From Hypomyces perniciosus (taxonomy: Eukaryota; Ascomycota; Sordariomycetes; Hypocreales; Hypocreaceae): a DNA stretch of 64,000 nucleotides. A program made the position numbers and the translations under genes. Below the pieces are notes generated by a model. The model did not search any database and had not been told where the DNA came from. It saw only the letters and a list, made by a program, of their open reading frames with translations. Below are positions 11,819-27,018 of this stretch, piece after piece. How positions within the stretch are numbered: the stretch's first letter is position 1; each line of letters begins with the position of its first letter. The DNA lies in assembly GCA_008477525.1 (NCBI GenBank), contig SPDT01000005.1:4960001-5024000 (forward strand), written 5' to 3'.

Positions 11819-13298
11819 TTATGAACAACCTGCACTCGAATTCTTATCCAACGGGTGCACCCAGCTATACCGCCCCTGAAATGGTTCCTTCACACTCACG
11901 TAATCCAGAACCAGAGCCTTTTTAATCGATTGTCCACCGACAAAGTTAAACATTACGTACTCGAAAGCTTTCTGCGACACGACAAACCGTGACATCAGGT
12001 AATAACCCCAGTTAGCCCATGCATGTAAACGAGTTAGCCTTGCCGCGAATGAGAGATCCTTTTCGAGAGGCTCGGCCCGTTGCTTACGGTACGCCTCGAA
12101 CATCTCGGCAAGATCTGTAGTTGTGGGAAGGCCTGAGGGTACAGCAGATATTACCCCATGTAGCCCGTTGCACAGAGCCACGACATCCTGGATACCGTTC
12201 TGGAAACCCGATCCACTATTTCTGTCAACACCGATCGAACACCTCAGGGAGTATTTACTTACGAATTTGGTGTGCTCTTGTGAAACGAATCACCCGCCAG
12301 TACGATTCGACCCCAACTCCAGTGTTTGACGATGCCTTCTTCCAGGTTAGACATGCCAAAGGTTAGACTTTTGGGAAACACGTCCTTGACCTTCAGCGTG
12401 GCAGTAATGGGAAAGTCGTTGAATCGTTCCGCAAAGGCTTTTGCATCATTGTCTGTATAAAAAGCACGTTCTTTGGTTGGTTCTGGCAACCTCTCGTATA
12501 AGAAGAGCCAGCTGCGTTCCTTTCCAGAGACATACATGGCGGAGCGATCTGAGCTCTGTATATCAAAGGCTTCGCCCATATCAGACGGTCTCTCGAAACT
12601 ACTCCACATACACCGGTATGTCGTTGTATAAGGATTCCCTGGGTCCCAGTCCGCCGTGGGGTCAGCTTGCAAAGCAAGCTTTCGCATCAGATGGCGCGTC
12701 TTGCTGTGTGCACCATCTGCACCAAGAACCAGGTTGCCTTCGTAGATAGTCCCATCGACACAGGTAACTTGAGCACTTGTTTCATCGCATTGAATGTTCA
12801 TGACGCTCTTCCTAACTACCACTCTCTCTTTGGCACCTTTGGGAAGGGATTCGTAAAGAACCTGTATGAGCTCTGCGCGATGGAACGCCCAAGACGAAGT
12901 GCCATGACTAAGAAAGAGAGGTTAAAATATGTGGGGAGACTGACAGATGACTTGGAAATTATTGAGACTCACTTCTTTTTCATGTACTTGAACGGATAAC
13001 TGTCTTTGAACTTGTGTCCATCTGCCGTAAATGATTTCTTATGGTCTACCTCGCAGCCAATATCCCTTAGCTTTTCGAGGACGCCGAGTTGATGAAAGAC
13101 ACGTAAACCGCCAGGACCGACAACCAAGCCAGCGCCAACATCGACAACGATCTGATCTCTCCGCTCAAGGACGATGAAGTCTATGCCTGCGTTGTCCATT
13201 GCAAGTGCGGCCGTAAGACCAACAGGGCCGCCCCCGATGATAATGACTTTGAAAGGACCAGGCGCCATCTCAGGCAGTGTTTTGTTGTCCGGTAACAT
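11819..13298 (-). CDS. PaxM-like FAD-dependent monooxygenase
   Basis: Three exons on the minus strand, 13298-12973, 12907-12263 and 12215-11819, encode 455 residues. Introns are GTGAGT..TTAG and GTAAGT..AATAG; both keep frame exactly. The Rossmann motif IIIGGGPVGLTAAL is near residues 19-32, the DG motif GADGAHSKTR is in the middle, and the flavin GD motif GRIVLAGDSFHKSTPNSGSG spans the second splice joint. The C-terminus ends with a YSWVHPLDK-like segment seen in fungal aromatic-hydroxylase-fold monooxygenases that epoxidise or hydroxylate terpenoid and alkaloid intermediates. No C-terminal membrane anchor is evident. It lies on the same strand as the SDR gene 860 bp upstream, and both encode redox enzymes, so co-function is possible; no core biosynthetic gene is present. 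The substrate cannot be inferred. Confidence 0.88.
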
Positions 13299-13350
13299 GG
13301 TGGTGTAGTTAGCAGTGATAATACAAGATAGGAGACTTCCAGCGCCTTAA

Positions 13351-13357
13351 TTATATA
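13351..13357 (-). promoter_or_regulatory. TATA box of the FAD monooxygenase gene
   Basis: On the minus strand TATATAA lies about 53 bp before the ATG at 13298. Motif and spacing only. Confidence 0.45.
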
Positions 13358-14158
13358 TTCATTGATCTATTGTATAGACGTAATTAAATAAGACCTTTTC
13401 CTTATTGCTTATAGTTTCCTGTCAGCGAATTAAGAAGGCTTAGAAATTAGATGTGCGCGTTATACACATATGGCCTCGGACCGCTAAAAACAGCCCACAC
13501 CGTATTCCAAGATACTAGTTCAGCCACTATCCGATATTTATTTGCTTCGCTCGAACGTTGAAAGCTGATAATGTGAAGGGCATATTGAATGTGGTAGTGC
13601 TGTTGTTGACTGGATGGTGGTGCATCCATTCATACCACAGTGTCTCGACTTCCATTCTTTAAATGAGTAATAAGTAGGCCTGCTTCTATTATATTTGCCA
13701 AAGAAATTCTTTCAACATCCAGTAACTATCGGACCTAATGTTGCTAGTTGGTTGTTGAATAGCCTCGGAGTACGAAGGTGGATACGCCGAATCGGCAGAT
13801 GAACTTGGTGGGTCGGCCCGACTGCCAAGCTGCGTATTACTAAGCCGGCCCGACTACCCTATCGGGCAGGTATACCTAATCATCACCTGTACTCGTAAAC
13901 CCCCAGATTGTGTTTGATGCAGAAGTCTAGAGCTAAGACCAGAGCGATGGCCTTGGTAATCAACTTCTGTCGAATGTATTATAGCAACTAGATAGACTGA
14001 TTCAGCGCCTGTTACCCCACGGGAGGCGAAAACTGCATAAAGCGGTTGACTGGCGTTAAATATACTCCCTCTCTCTCTCTACATTTATAGACCTCTATCT
14101 TCCATTTGATATTGCTGCATCAGACTACCTTTATGGTAAAATCTTCAGCTTCTGCTAT
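13358..14158. other. Intergenic region with GTCGGCCCGACT-like repeats
   Basis: Promoter side of the monooxygenase gene and 3' flank of the SDR gene. Two GC-rich strings lie in an otherwise AT-rich stretch: GTCGGCCCGACT near 13812-13823 and AAGCCGGCCCGACT near 13842-13855. They resemble the hairpin arms at 52764-52803 upstream of the epimerase relic, so they could be operator-like or a small repeat. No gene is visible. Confidence 0.45.
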
Positions 14159-15340
14159 TCAATACTTGAACTCTTGGTTGACAAGTTTCTCGCTCAGCTT
14201 CCACAGCTTTTTTGCCTCAATGGAGCATCTAGCCCAGGGCCAAACTTCGTCGGTCCTCGGGTCGGCCACTCGGGCGTCCAGAATATACGCTCCGTTGTTA
14301 TCTGTGTAATATCTCAATTAGCATGGCCTCGCACTACATAAAACATGAATCTATGAAAGTGAGGACTTACCTTTGAGACTAGGCTCGAAAGACGCAAATA
14401 CGTGACTTGCAATGCCTTGGTCCTGCGTGATCATCCTTATGGGTTCCCAACCCATCTTGTCGCCTATTCTCCGCCAGAGCTTCACTGTAATTATGTGGTT
14501 AGTATTACTAGCCCTATCGGTAGGAATTGCCTGAATGACATACACAACACATCGCGATCGCCTCCGGGGGCGTAGTTCAGGTGCGAAGCAAGCTCAGTGG
14601 GAACAGCTCCAGGGTGCAGGCTCACAGAGAGTAAACCACGCTTGCCAAGCTTCTCAGCCAGCGAGATGGCAAAAAGCATGTTGGCAGTCTTGGCCTGGCC
14701 ATAAGCTGACCACTTGTCATACGTCTCGCCGTTCTGTGGAAGTAACAAAGGTTAGTTTGGCGGGAGATATGGGGGTTATAGATGACTCCAGACTTACATC
14801 GAAGTTATAGTCATGGAACCGGACCCAGCCAAATTGGTGACCGACGCTTGCGACAACTACAACGCGCGGGGCCGGGGCTGCAAGGAGCTTGGGAATGATG
14901 AGGTTGGTGAAGAGGAAGTGGCCAAGATGGTTGGTCGCGAACTGGCTTTCGTAGCCATCCGGCGATAGTACATAAGAGGGCACCGCCATGATTCCAGCGT
15001 TATTGACCAACACATCAATGGAGGGAATATCATCCCAAGATAGGACTTCCTCAGCCGCTTTACGTGCGGTATTGAAGGAACCAAGGTCGAGTTGCAGCAG
15101 TTTGGTTTTGACGTCAGGGTGTGCTTTGGCGATGTCATCTGCCGTCTGCTGAATCTTTTGCAGGTTACGCCCAGCAAGAATGAGCAATGCAGGCTTTCCC
15201 GAGGCGATAGTTTGGACAAAGTGGGCGCCGAGACCGTTGGGCGAAACTCCCGTCGTGAGAATAGTCTTGCCCTTGACGATTGGTGCGTAGTCGGCAACCA
15301 GCTCTTGGCCGGTTGATTCAGGAGTGTATGGGGCAGGCAT
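14159..15340 (-). CDS. Short-chain dehydrogenase/reductase (retinol-dehydrogenase/WW-oxidoreductase type)
   Basis: Four exons on the minus strand, 15340-14798, 14733-14544, 14484-14371 and 14301-14159, give 329 residues, with phases matching at every joint. Introns are GTAAGT..CACAG, GTATGT..TACAG and GTAAGT..CACAG. The coenzyme motif is the variant TGVSPNGLGAHF (usual form TGxxxGIG), followed by LAGRN, DLGSFNTARKAAEE, the NNAG element (VNNAGIMAVP), the catalytic serine region VVVVASVGHQFG, and the YxxxK pair in SAYGQAKTANMLF. These motifs indicate an NADP-dependent alcohol/ketone reductase of the large SDR group close to light-dependent protochlorophyllide reductase and retinol dehydrogenase families. 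The last exon ends ..EKLVNQEFKY, a usual ending for the fungal members. A TATA element is 100 bp upstream. The substrate is unknown. Confidence 0.9.
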
Positions 15341-15438
15341 TGTGATGAATTCGACTTCTTTCTGGTCTGTTTAGAGTTTGAATTGATGTCTTATGTTTTG
15401 CAGAAGGATGTCTTATAGAAAGATGGGGAATCACGTTT

Positions 15439-15446
15439 CTTATATA
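15439..15446 (-). promoter_or_regulatory. TATA box of the SDR gene
   Basis: TATATAAG on the minus strand about 100 bp upstream of the ATG at 15340, followed by an A/C-rich leader typical of fungal 5' UTRs. Confidence 0.5.
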
Positions 15447-16189
15447 TGCGATCACGGCCCTTTTTCTACTTTTCCTAAACAGTGATCTAGATAGTATTCT
15501 TCCCGAGTTCAAGAATACATTCTGCGACTACTCCGTAGTTTGACTGATATGTAAGAAAATGGAGCTTTCTTCCTTAATCCCGCTAACGCCGTTTTGATTG
15601 GCCCCGTACATAAGCCTATCAGAAACCTTGATAGGTATCGAGTACGAAGCTGAGATGACGGAACGCGGACTATTATCCACTAGGCATCATCCCCACCTAC
15701 CAAAGTCGAATGACCTATAACTCAGTGACATAGAAATCATCTCGTATTAGTCTTGAGTCTCGAACCGGAGTTAGGGTTTGAAACCACCCGGATTTATAAT
15801 AAATGTTCTCGAGGCCATCGCAAACCCTATGCGCTTCCCCTATTCTAAACGGTGTCGGAATATGAACATATGCATGACATCACGCGAGTGCCGTAGTTAG
15901 GTGTGTTATCCCCGATGCGGTGTTTTAGGAATCCGATAGGTGCTGAACTCTCGCATAAAATCGTCATGTTGGTGGTGGATCGTAGGCCGTAACAATCTGA
16001 TCACGTAAGGAGTTTTTCCAACAGCTAATTGGTATGTATACCAAGGAAATGAAGCCTGTAAGCTCCATACCGTTGCGATTCATATCACGATCGGCTCACT
16101 ATAGCTCTGACGGCCATCGCACCCAGGCAATCAATTACTCAAGTTAAGCAAAGATAACTAGTGTTTTACTACCAATCCGCGCGATAGCG
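15447..16189. other. Intergenic region
   Basis: No gene seen. One exact TACTCCGTA motif is at 15529-15537. The right part runs into the truncated helicase relic without a recognisable promoter or N-terminal exons. Confidence 0.5.
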
Positions 16190-16995
16190 TTGCTCTTCCT
16201 TCAGGCAAGCGGTATCCCGGTCTATCGCCTCATAATGCAGCTCTGCATGGCCAAGCTCATGTTCGATATGGTATCAGGCATCGTCTACAGGGATGTTCTT
16301 CTTGAACACGCCTTAAGCTGTGATGTCGACTGCAAGGAGTTCGAGGCTAGTCGGGCCTTGGAGAGTTATATCCAGGAGAAGTACCAAACAGTAACTCCCT
16401 CTCCTGTGGGCAAGCTCCTGCCAGTCTTCGTCTATTGTGCAGGGTTGTCGTATTCACCGACCCTGCCACTGGCTCTAAGCGAAGCCTTGATCAGGCCAAA
16501 GTTGCACTAGACTTGACTGTTAATCTAGTCAGATGCAAGAACGTCAACCCGGCCCAAATTGTCGTTTTGACCCTATACGCGGCCAATGTTAAGCTCATTG
16601 GCAACATGCTACGCAAGGATTCTGCGTACGAGGCACTCAAGGGAATGCAGCCACCATCGATGGTTGGCTCATTTCAGGGTCAGGAGAACGACGTGGTTGT
16701 CGTCGTCATGGGCACGGCGTATCCAAAGCCTGGCCCAGACTTCACCTCCGATGAGCAGCCCCTGAACGTCTTGCTCACTCGATAGAGGTGTGGGTTGATC
16801 ATAGTTTGTGACATCAACGTCACCGGGCAGCTGCGAGGCAATGAAGGCGAGAAGGAGGGCAAGGGCAAGGTGCATGAAGTACTGCACAACGCCGGCCGGG
16901 CCACCACGATCCCCGTTGGGCCTGGGTCTAACAAAAGGACCCTGAGCCAGGACCACCAGCTGTTTCCACCTCTACGCCGTAAGCATTTCGACTAG
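16190..16995 (+). pseudogene. Relic of a UPF1/NAM7-like superfamily 1 helicase (C-terminal part only)
   Basis: The sequence encodes the C-terminal end of a fungal AAA_12/UPF1-like helicase in pieces. The first piece (frame of 16190) has MFDM, the CDV-rich region and a TPSPVGKLLP segment. The second piece (frame of 16435) has VVFTDPATGSKRS, then the helicase motifs SFQGQENDVVVVVMG and PLNVLLTR. The frame changes by one nucleotide near 16440. A TAG at 16783-16785 interrupts LLTR-RCGLIIV where the family normally has glutamine, which fits CAG to TAG. Translation past the stop continues as DINVTG..HNAGRATTIPV up to a stop near 16995, as expected for the family. The N-terminal helicase motifs are missing. 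There is no ATG at the left end, so the copy is truncated and inactive. Confidence 0.8.
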
Positions 16996-18291
16996 GACTT
17001 TAATATATATAGATAAGTTTGCATTCCGTATTTAAAAGCAGCTTCTTGCTCTTCTGGGGCTATTTATATTGTGTCAAACAGTTGTATAAGGCCAGGAAAA
17101 GTGAAGTGTACACCTCAGCAATTGTAGCCGATAGTGCAAGTTATATTGCATTTGACATATTGGTGGCATCCGTTATTCTTATTTCTCTTAATTGCTGCTA
17201 TTGCTTCCAGTTACTATTATTGCTTCCAGTTACTCTCATTACTTCCAGATGCTATCATTATTTCCAGTTACCATTCTTACTTTTCATTGATGGAGGTATG
17301 AAGTTTTTGAAGCAGATGGCTGCGGAAGGTTTTTGAGGAATGAACCCTCTGCATTTTCTTATTTTCTTTCTTTTATTTTCTCATTTGTTTACAGCTATAT
17401 CAGTCCTCTGTTAAGGGGAGTCGGGGGTGGCTATCTTAAAGGAGGGGGGGGGGGGGGCATGATATGGGAGGAGGTACACTCACGCGGAAAGACTATTATC
17501 CAGGGTCAAGGAATGACACTTGGGAGCATTGGCTCTCTTAGCTCCAGCTTCTCTTAGTTCTTACATCAATGCACTCACCTACTTGAGGGTTCCACCCACA
17601 ACAGGTTCTTTTGTAATTACTATGGTTTCTTTTGATTGCTATTATTTTAATAGTAGTTTAGCGCTAAAGTATTACTGTCATCTGAATGACTATGTTTAAA
17701 TATGTTCTTGTCTTTAGTGGAAGGTAGTTGTATGGATGTCTTTGTCATTGAATAGAGTGATAGAACTACCTAACTTGACGCTGACGACAAGGCATTTACT
17801 CCGCTCCCGACGTCGCAGATAAATACACGCAGAGGGACGACCGATTAGTCTCCCTCAGCCACAACTAAGCAGACGCTAACTGAAGATACCAAGGCCCTGA
17901 CTCCTATAATTACTTTTATTTCTTGTCATTTCCTTTATTCGTTGTAATTTACCTTCTTTCTTATAATTTCCATTATAATTTCCTCTGCATCTTTTGTCTG
18001 TCAAGGAATATAAATAACTCAGTCGGAACGATATTGACGTACTCGAGCTGTTATGTGTTTGTATACTTAGCGTTAGAAAAGAGACTTTCAGCTACCTAGC
18101 TCCCATCAAGAGGCATATTGATATTATTTGATCATCGCATCGAGATGGTGGGATTTTTACCTATATGAAATGGGTCTGGTGACACGTATCTTTCTTTCGT
18201 TTCAGTAAAATGACTGTATTTTAGAAACAAGAAAACGCGAAGAAAGGTGGTTTAGGCACAGAGGAAGATACCATTCCCAGGCAAAAAACTT
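16996..18291. other. Low-complexity intergenic region with minisatellite and G-run
   Basis: No credible gene. It holds about four imperfect 19-20 bp tandem repeats (17198-17279), a run of 14 G at 17444-17457, and pyrimidine-rich TTTCTT/TAATTTCC repeats around 17905-18000. Short frames at 17019-17336 and 17333-17557 arise from this simple sequence. Confidence 0.55.
17198..17279. repeat. Imperfect 19-20 bp tandem repeat
   Basis: Roughly four diverged copies of a unit like ATTGCTTCCAGTTACTATT follow one another. Differences between copies are mostly transitions. A similar CTATTGCTTCC core recurs in the promoters near 43.49 and 45.51 kb. Confidence 0.65.
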
Positions 18292-18723
18292 AGCCCAATT
18301 GCACCATTGCGGGACATCGATTTGGACGCTTTCAAAGCTCAAATAGAAACACCATCGAAGATTACTAACGTTGTCCGCAGACAACAGGTGTTGAAAAGAT
18401 ATCATATTGATGTGGACACTGAAAAGGTCGAAGTCGGTTTTAAAGTCGACACACACTTGCGCCGCATTGCAGACTTGGAAGGCCAGACAGTTGACTTGAG
18501 GATGCAAATCGTCGCAATTCAGGAAGATATCACTATGCGCGAAGAGGTAGTCGACCAATTGCGTGCCGCAGTGGGAGAGCTGCAGGAAGAGGTAGTCATA
18601 TTGAAATCGGACTATCGGGCTATGGCGAGACAAAATGAGAGCCTGAAGGTGTTGGTTCAGACGGCTTACGAAAAAATTCGACAACTACAAATCGTTACAG
18701 GAATGAGAGAGGAGACTGAGTGA
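18292..18723 (+). CDS. Hypothetical coiled-coil protein, start uncertain
   Basis: An open frame of about 138-143 residues ends at TGA 18721-18723. From about residue 50 it has heptad-like spacing of L/I/V with E/R/Q (for example DLRMQIVAIQEDITMREE and VDQLRAAVGELQEEV), so it probably forms a long coiled coil. No ATG exists in frame near the left end; the only start-like codon is TTG at 18307, so an upstream exon or a degenerate gene is likely. I do not recognise a family. It lies about 600 bp before another unrecognised gene on the same strand. It could be a remnant of a larger protein. Confidence 0.4.
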   Translation, partial: SPIAPLRDIDLDAFKAQIETPSKITNVVRRQQVLKRYHIDVDTEKVEVGFKVDTHLRRIADLEGQTVDLRMQIVAIQEDITMREEVVDQLRAAVGELQEEVVILKSDYRAMARQNESLKVLVQTAYEKIRQLQIVTGMREETE

Positions 18724-19306
18724 TGACCTTGCTGAGGAACCGTGAGGACACGGTTATTTTTTTGGGGGGGCAATTGGCACAGATGTGCCTGACGACAGCA
18801 TGAGCTGTTGCCCATTGTAGTAGATAACAGCAGATAAAGTAGCTTTCCACTTCGCTTCTCTTTAGTTAGTTTCTTCATCTCACTTTTTTTCTGCTTTGAG
18901 AGCCCTTTTCCGATCACGCTGTGATAATTGGTAGCAATTTTATGTTTATATGACAATTACTGTTTTATAAGATCTGAATTGAGCATTAGGTATTGTTCCA
19001 TAACATAATAGAATTCCGACTCATCGTATCACCGACAGTGCGTGCCTTCCATCAATAGCTGAATCGGACAACATGCCAAACCCTTATACCAGTCAGCAAC
19101 ACTGAGGGTACACCCCAGCGATTGTAGCTGAAATTGTGGCCATATTTACTGTGTGACACACTTAATATGTCAGAGTGATGGACTTGCACGGTGGTATTTC
19201 ATCAACTATCGCGGAGTCGTCGTCAATCCCACCTCCCTCCTCTTCACCACATTCATTATTATTTTCAACATCATTTAAATATTCCCACCAATAATCAAGG
19301 AAAATT
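18724..19306. other. Intergenic region
   Basis: AT-rich promoter region of the hypothetical gene at 19307. A run of G (18763-18769) follows a run of T. No RNA gene or repeat is recognised, and antisense frames here are spurious. Confidence 0.5.
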
Positions 19307-20714
19307 ATGTCTTCTATCTTCTGTTGCTCATCGATATCTCCATATAGACCACAGTGTCTCGACCACGAGCCGAAGTTCAAGGCATTTATGCAATGGACTG
19401 ACATGCAACGGGTTCCCGGCGATGGCTCTTCGTTTATCTCTACCGCACCATATGCAGTTCAACTCGTCAGACAGATTAACTATGGACCACAAGAGTCGGT
19501 CAGATATTTCTTGCCATCTAGTGGCGGATCGGATTTTAAGGAGGTGACTGAGAGTGATCTCCTGAGATGGAATTTCGAAAAACTAAACTCGTACGTTGCT
19601 AAGAGGTCTTCGAACACCCGAGGTTTTGTATACTTATTAACACATCATAGGTACAAGAACTTCAGATGTGGAAAGCATAATAAGTTTTTCGAAGTCAACT
19701 TGTACCAGAAGAATCTGAAAAATAACCATCATTGGCGAGCCAACCTCGGACGTCCGTCCAGGGATATCGACCTAGCGTATCGACAGAAGGAATTGAAGGC
19801 GGAGTCTGCGAATGAAGTTGATAAATCAAAGGAAATTAAGGACAAAGCAAAGGAGAATGAGCTGCCTAAGGTACAGAATGACAGTTCAACCATGACGTTT
19901 AACATCTGCGGTGCAGCCAACCTACCTCATGAAGGTGAAGACATGGCGCGTAAGGAAACTGGAACATCTGCGCAGCTGAACATCAAAACCCTCAAATCTT
20001 ACCTTCGACTTTTGCTCCCCCGGGTCGGTAAGAGCCTTGGATCGAGCGGCTTATTGTACCTGCTATGTCTTGACTGGGTCAACGCGGAATTGGACCTTGG
20101 CCTCGAACTTGAAGCACAATGGGATGCCGAATTAACCAGCTCAAATATCATCGTGTTTCTCTGCGACAGCATTGATTTCGCCCCTGGCGACGATGAAATT
20201 GATCTTGGGGATATGGAAAAACTCGTGGTCTCAGCAATGAATCACATCAAGTCGACCAAATTGTCGCAGGCACCTGGGCGAGCTAGATTTAGGGAGATTA
20301 TTGATGCAGTGATAAAAGATGGCCACCATATCAATTGGGTTTCTAAGCGTACGGGCGATTTTATTTTCATGTTTGAGTCTGGTCCCAGTGAGATATTTCT
20401 CGAGCATCTCAGGGGCAGGGAAGCCAAAATGCTACGAGATCCAAGGAGTCAGAAAACCAACGTGTTCCACGAATTGGCAAAAAAGGTATTTAGAAGACAA
20501 CCTTTTTTCTTATGGAACGCTTAAAACTGATTCATTGCTACAGAATGACCACGTTGAAAAGGAATTTGTGCCGTGGAAAGATGATCCATCCGACGAGTCA
20601 TTTGAGTCCCCGACCTTTGGCAACTATGAATACAGCTACGACTCTGATGAAAATGATATGGACTTGACAGCATGTGATAAGGAGTGTGGCTATTGCGGAC
20701 ATTGTTCTTATTGA
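19307..20714 (+). CDS. Hypothetical protein with acidic, cysteine-rich C-terminus
   Basis: Two exons, 19307-20485 and 20544-20714, joined across a 58-bp intron (GTATTT..TACAG), give 449 residues from the ATG at 19307. I do not recognise the family. Visible features are a globular N-terminal 160 residues with a basic aromatic stretch around VYLLTHHRYKNFRCGKHNKF, and a lysine/glutamate-rich, probably helical linker around residues 165-195. A second globular region follows, with an acidic loop (DSIDFAPGDDEIDLGD). The tail is very acidic (DDPSDESFE, DSDENDMD) and ends in a compact cysteine cluster, CDKECGYCGHC, that could bind metal. There is no signal peptide or membrane segment. The splice joint is well supported because the downstream exon is open only in that frame. 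Confidence 0.6.
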
Positions 20715-20876
20715 TTGAGGATCAACGGTATTCCCGGACCACATCTCATGGGATATCAGGCGAGATAATTAGTTCAATCTGCATTTTTCATTAATTGCAC
20801 AATGCTTGAGACCCCCTTTTTTTTAATTTGTTCGATTATTTTACCCTTCACCAACGCCCGTGATCAGGTAATACAA

Positions 20877-25483
<4,607 letters not shown>

Positions 25484-25859
25484 GTCATGCTATTCATAAA
25501 GATAAAATTTGCTATTCGCACAGATAGCCCATGCGCTATTACTTAAAATCTCTAACAGCAGCAGCAGCGGAGATAGAGTTAATATTACAGAGTATATAGC
25601 AGTTATAACAGTTATATAGCCAATACAGCAGTTATAGGGAGAGAGTGAGGGCCACTTATAGATTGAAGACGAATTTAATGAAATTGTGCCGACAATATAG
25701 CCGGAAGAATAGTCGGCCTGGGGAGATTTTGTATAGACCTATTAGTGCAGTATTTCAGTTATATAGTGTAAGGAGCTATAGGGAGATGTTCATTGGTATA
25801 GAGTAGTGCGTGGACTATCTGTGCGAATAGCAATTTTTATCTGTGTGAATAGCATTGCT
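25484..25859. mobile_element. TIR element (MITE-like), copy A
   Basis: Inverted repeats of about 53 bp bound this 376-bp unit: left arm 25484-25536 and right arm 25806-25858. They share the core GCTATTCGCACAGATAG exactly, with matching flanks including ATGCTATTCA. The interior is AT-rich, contains a short AGC run and no long open frame. It is clearly related to the segment at 49803-50097, which retains an 81-codon frame in the same place, so copy A is a decayed relative. No target-site duplication could be fixed. The transposase superfamily is unknown. Confidence 0.75.
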
Positions 25860-26087
25860 CAAAAAGAAATGTGTTTATTTTTATTTTATTTTAGTAGGGT
25901 TCATTATTGGCGTTCTGATCGTTGTCATCGTATCCTTCTGCTCCATTAAAGATGCTGTTGGGGGCTCAAAGAAACCTTAAGGCAGGGGTATATAGGCTAT
26001 GAACCAACAAATCATTATATGCATTTTACTCTCTAGTGACTGTGTTTGCGGCCTAGGTATAATCCTCCTTATTGCATCATTTATGTG
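25860..26087. other. AT-rich spacer between mobile elements
   Basis: No gene or RNA recognised; it separates the TIR element from the LTR pair. Confidence 0.5.
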
Positions 26088-26370
26088 TGTCAGGGTCCGC
26101 TCTAAAGGAAGAGGAATAATATCTCAGGACCCTAATGGGCTGAAGGGGTAATGACATTGTAAGGCAGGCGCCGTAAGGCTATAAGGGAGCGAGCCCCCCT
26201 TATATCAGATCATATAACTAGGAAAAGGCATATATATAGATAGATAGTCTCTCGGCCTCACTTGAGAAGAAGGTCAGAGCTTAATACAGTCAATCATCCA
26301 CTCCCCACCTACTGCTCTCTAGATCTCCTGCTAGGATCCTCCCAGACTCTCTCACTCTCTTCTATATAGC
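26088..26370 (+). mobile_element. LTR (Ty3/gypsy-type) remnant, left member of a palindromic pair
   Basis: Starts with TGTCAGGG, the LTR-type terminus shared with the solo LTR at 29648-29884. After an extra segment of about 30 bp it continues with the ACCCTAATGGGCTGAAGGGG block. The internal segment GGTCAGAGCTTAATACAGTCA and the CCCAGACTCTCTCACTCTC stretch match the solo LTR (GGTCAGAGATCAATACAGTCA on the minus strand). The right end is not sharp, because the next LTR fragment in opposite orientation follows directly. Confidence 0.7.
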
Positions 26371-26374
26371 CTCA

Positions 26375-26549
26375 GTCCAAAACAGGTTGATCTCTGACCT
26401 TCTTCTCAAGTGAGGCCGAGAGACTATCTATCTATATATATGCCTTTTCCTAGTTATATGATCTGATATAAGGGGGGCTCGCTCCCTTATAGCCTTACGG
26501 CGCCTGCCTTACAATGTCATTACCCCTTCAGCCCATTGGGGTCCTGACA
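26375..26549 (-). mobile_element. LTR remnant, inverted member of the pair
   Basis: Reverse complement of the left member over roughly 150 bp (26392-26549 against about 26125-26280), with very few mismatches visible. It ends at CCTGACA, the complement of the TGTCAGG terminus. Together the two make a large palindrome with a loop of about 110 bp. Confidence 0.75.
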
Positions 26550-27018
26550 CAACAAAAGCCCTATAGTGGCTATTAAGACTCGATGGCTAAAGAGAAACAG
26601 AGGCTATAGCTTCTATCCCATTAAGTATAGTTATGAATAATGCTGTGGTAACGGCTTAACTCTTATAGACTCAGCCTTCAGGCGGCCACACAAGTCTATA
26701 AATTCCAACGATCTATAGAGTATTACATAAGAAATCAGTTCGGGTTGGACTTCTTCTTTAATGGCAATATCGATGTAGCATCTTGATGGACTGCAGCAGA
26801 GTGTGGAGGAGAATAAGCCTATTCTAATTGTTCAGGATCACATCAACAAGCATACAATAACTATACATAGCCACTAACAACATCATTGATACCCCTGCGA
26901 TAGTCAAAATCTTCAACAACCGCTATTTCCAGCCATGTTTGTGTTGGTGATGATCGATTCCGAGACCGACTTCGATTCCTCCTTTCTAGGTCTGAAAGTG
27001 AATTGCTACTCAGAGTAA
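26550..27018. other. Intergenic region, 3' flank of the membrane monooxygenase gene
   Basis: No gene recognised. An antisense open frame at 26861-27193 overlaps the real gene end and is rejected. Confidence 0.5.

Noticed and set aside
17333..17557. Plus-strand frame through the G-run
   Set aside because: Glycine run arises from the homopolymer; no protein features.
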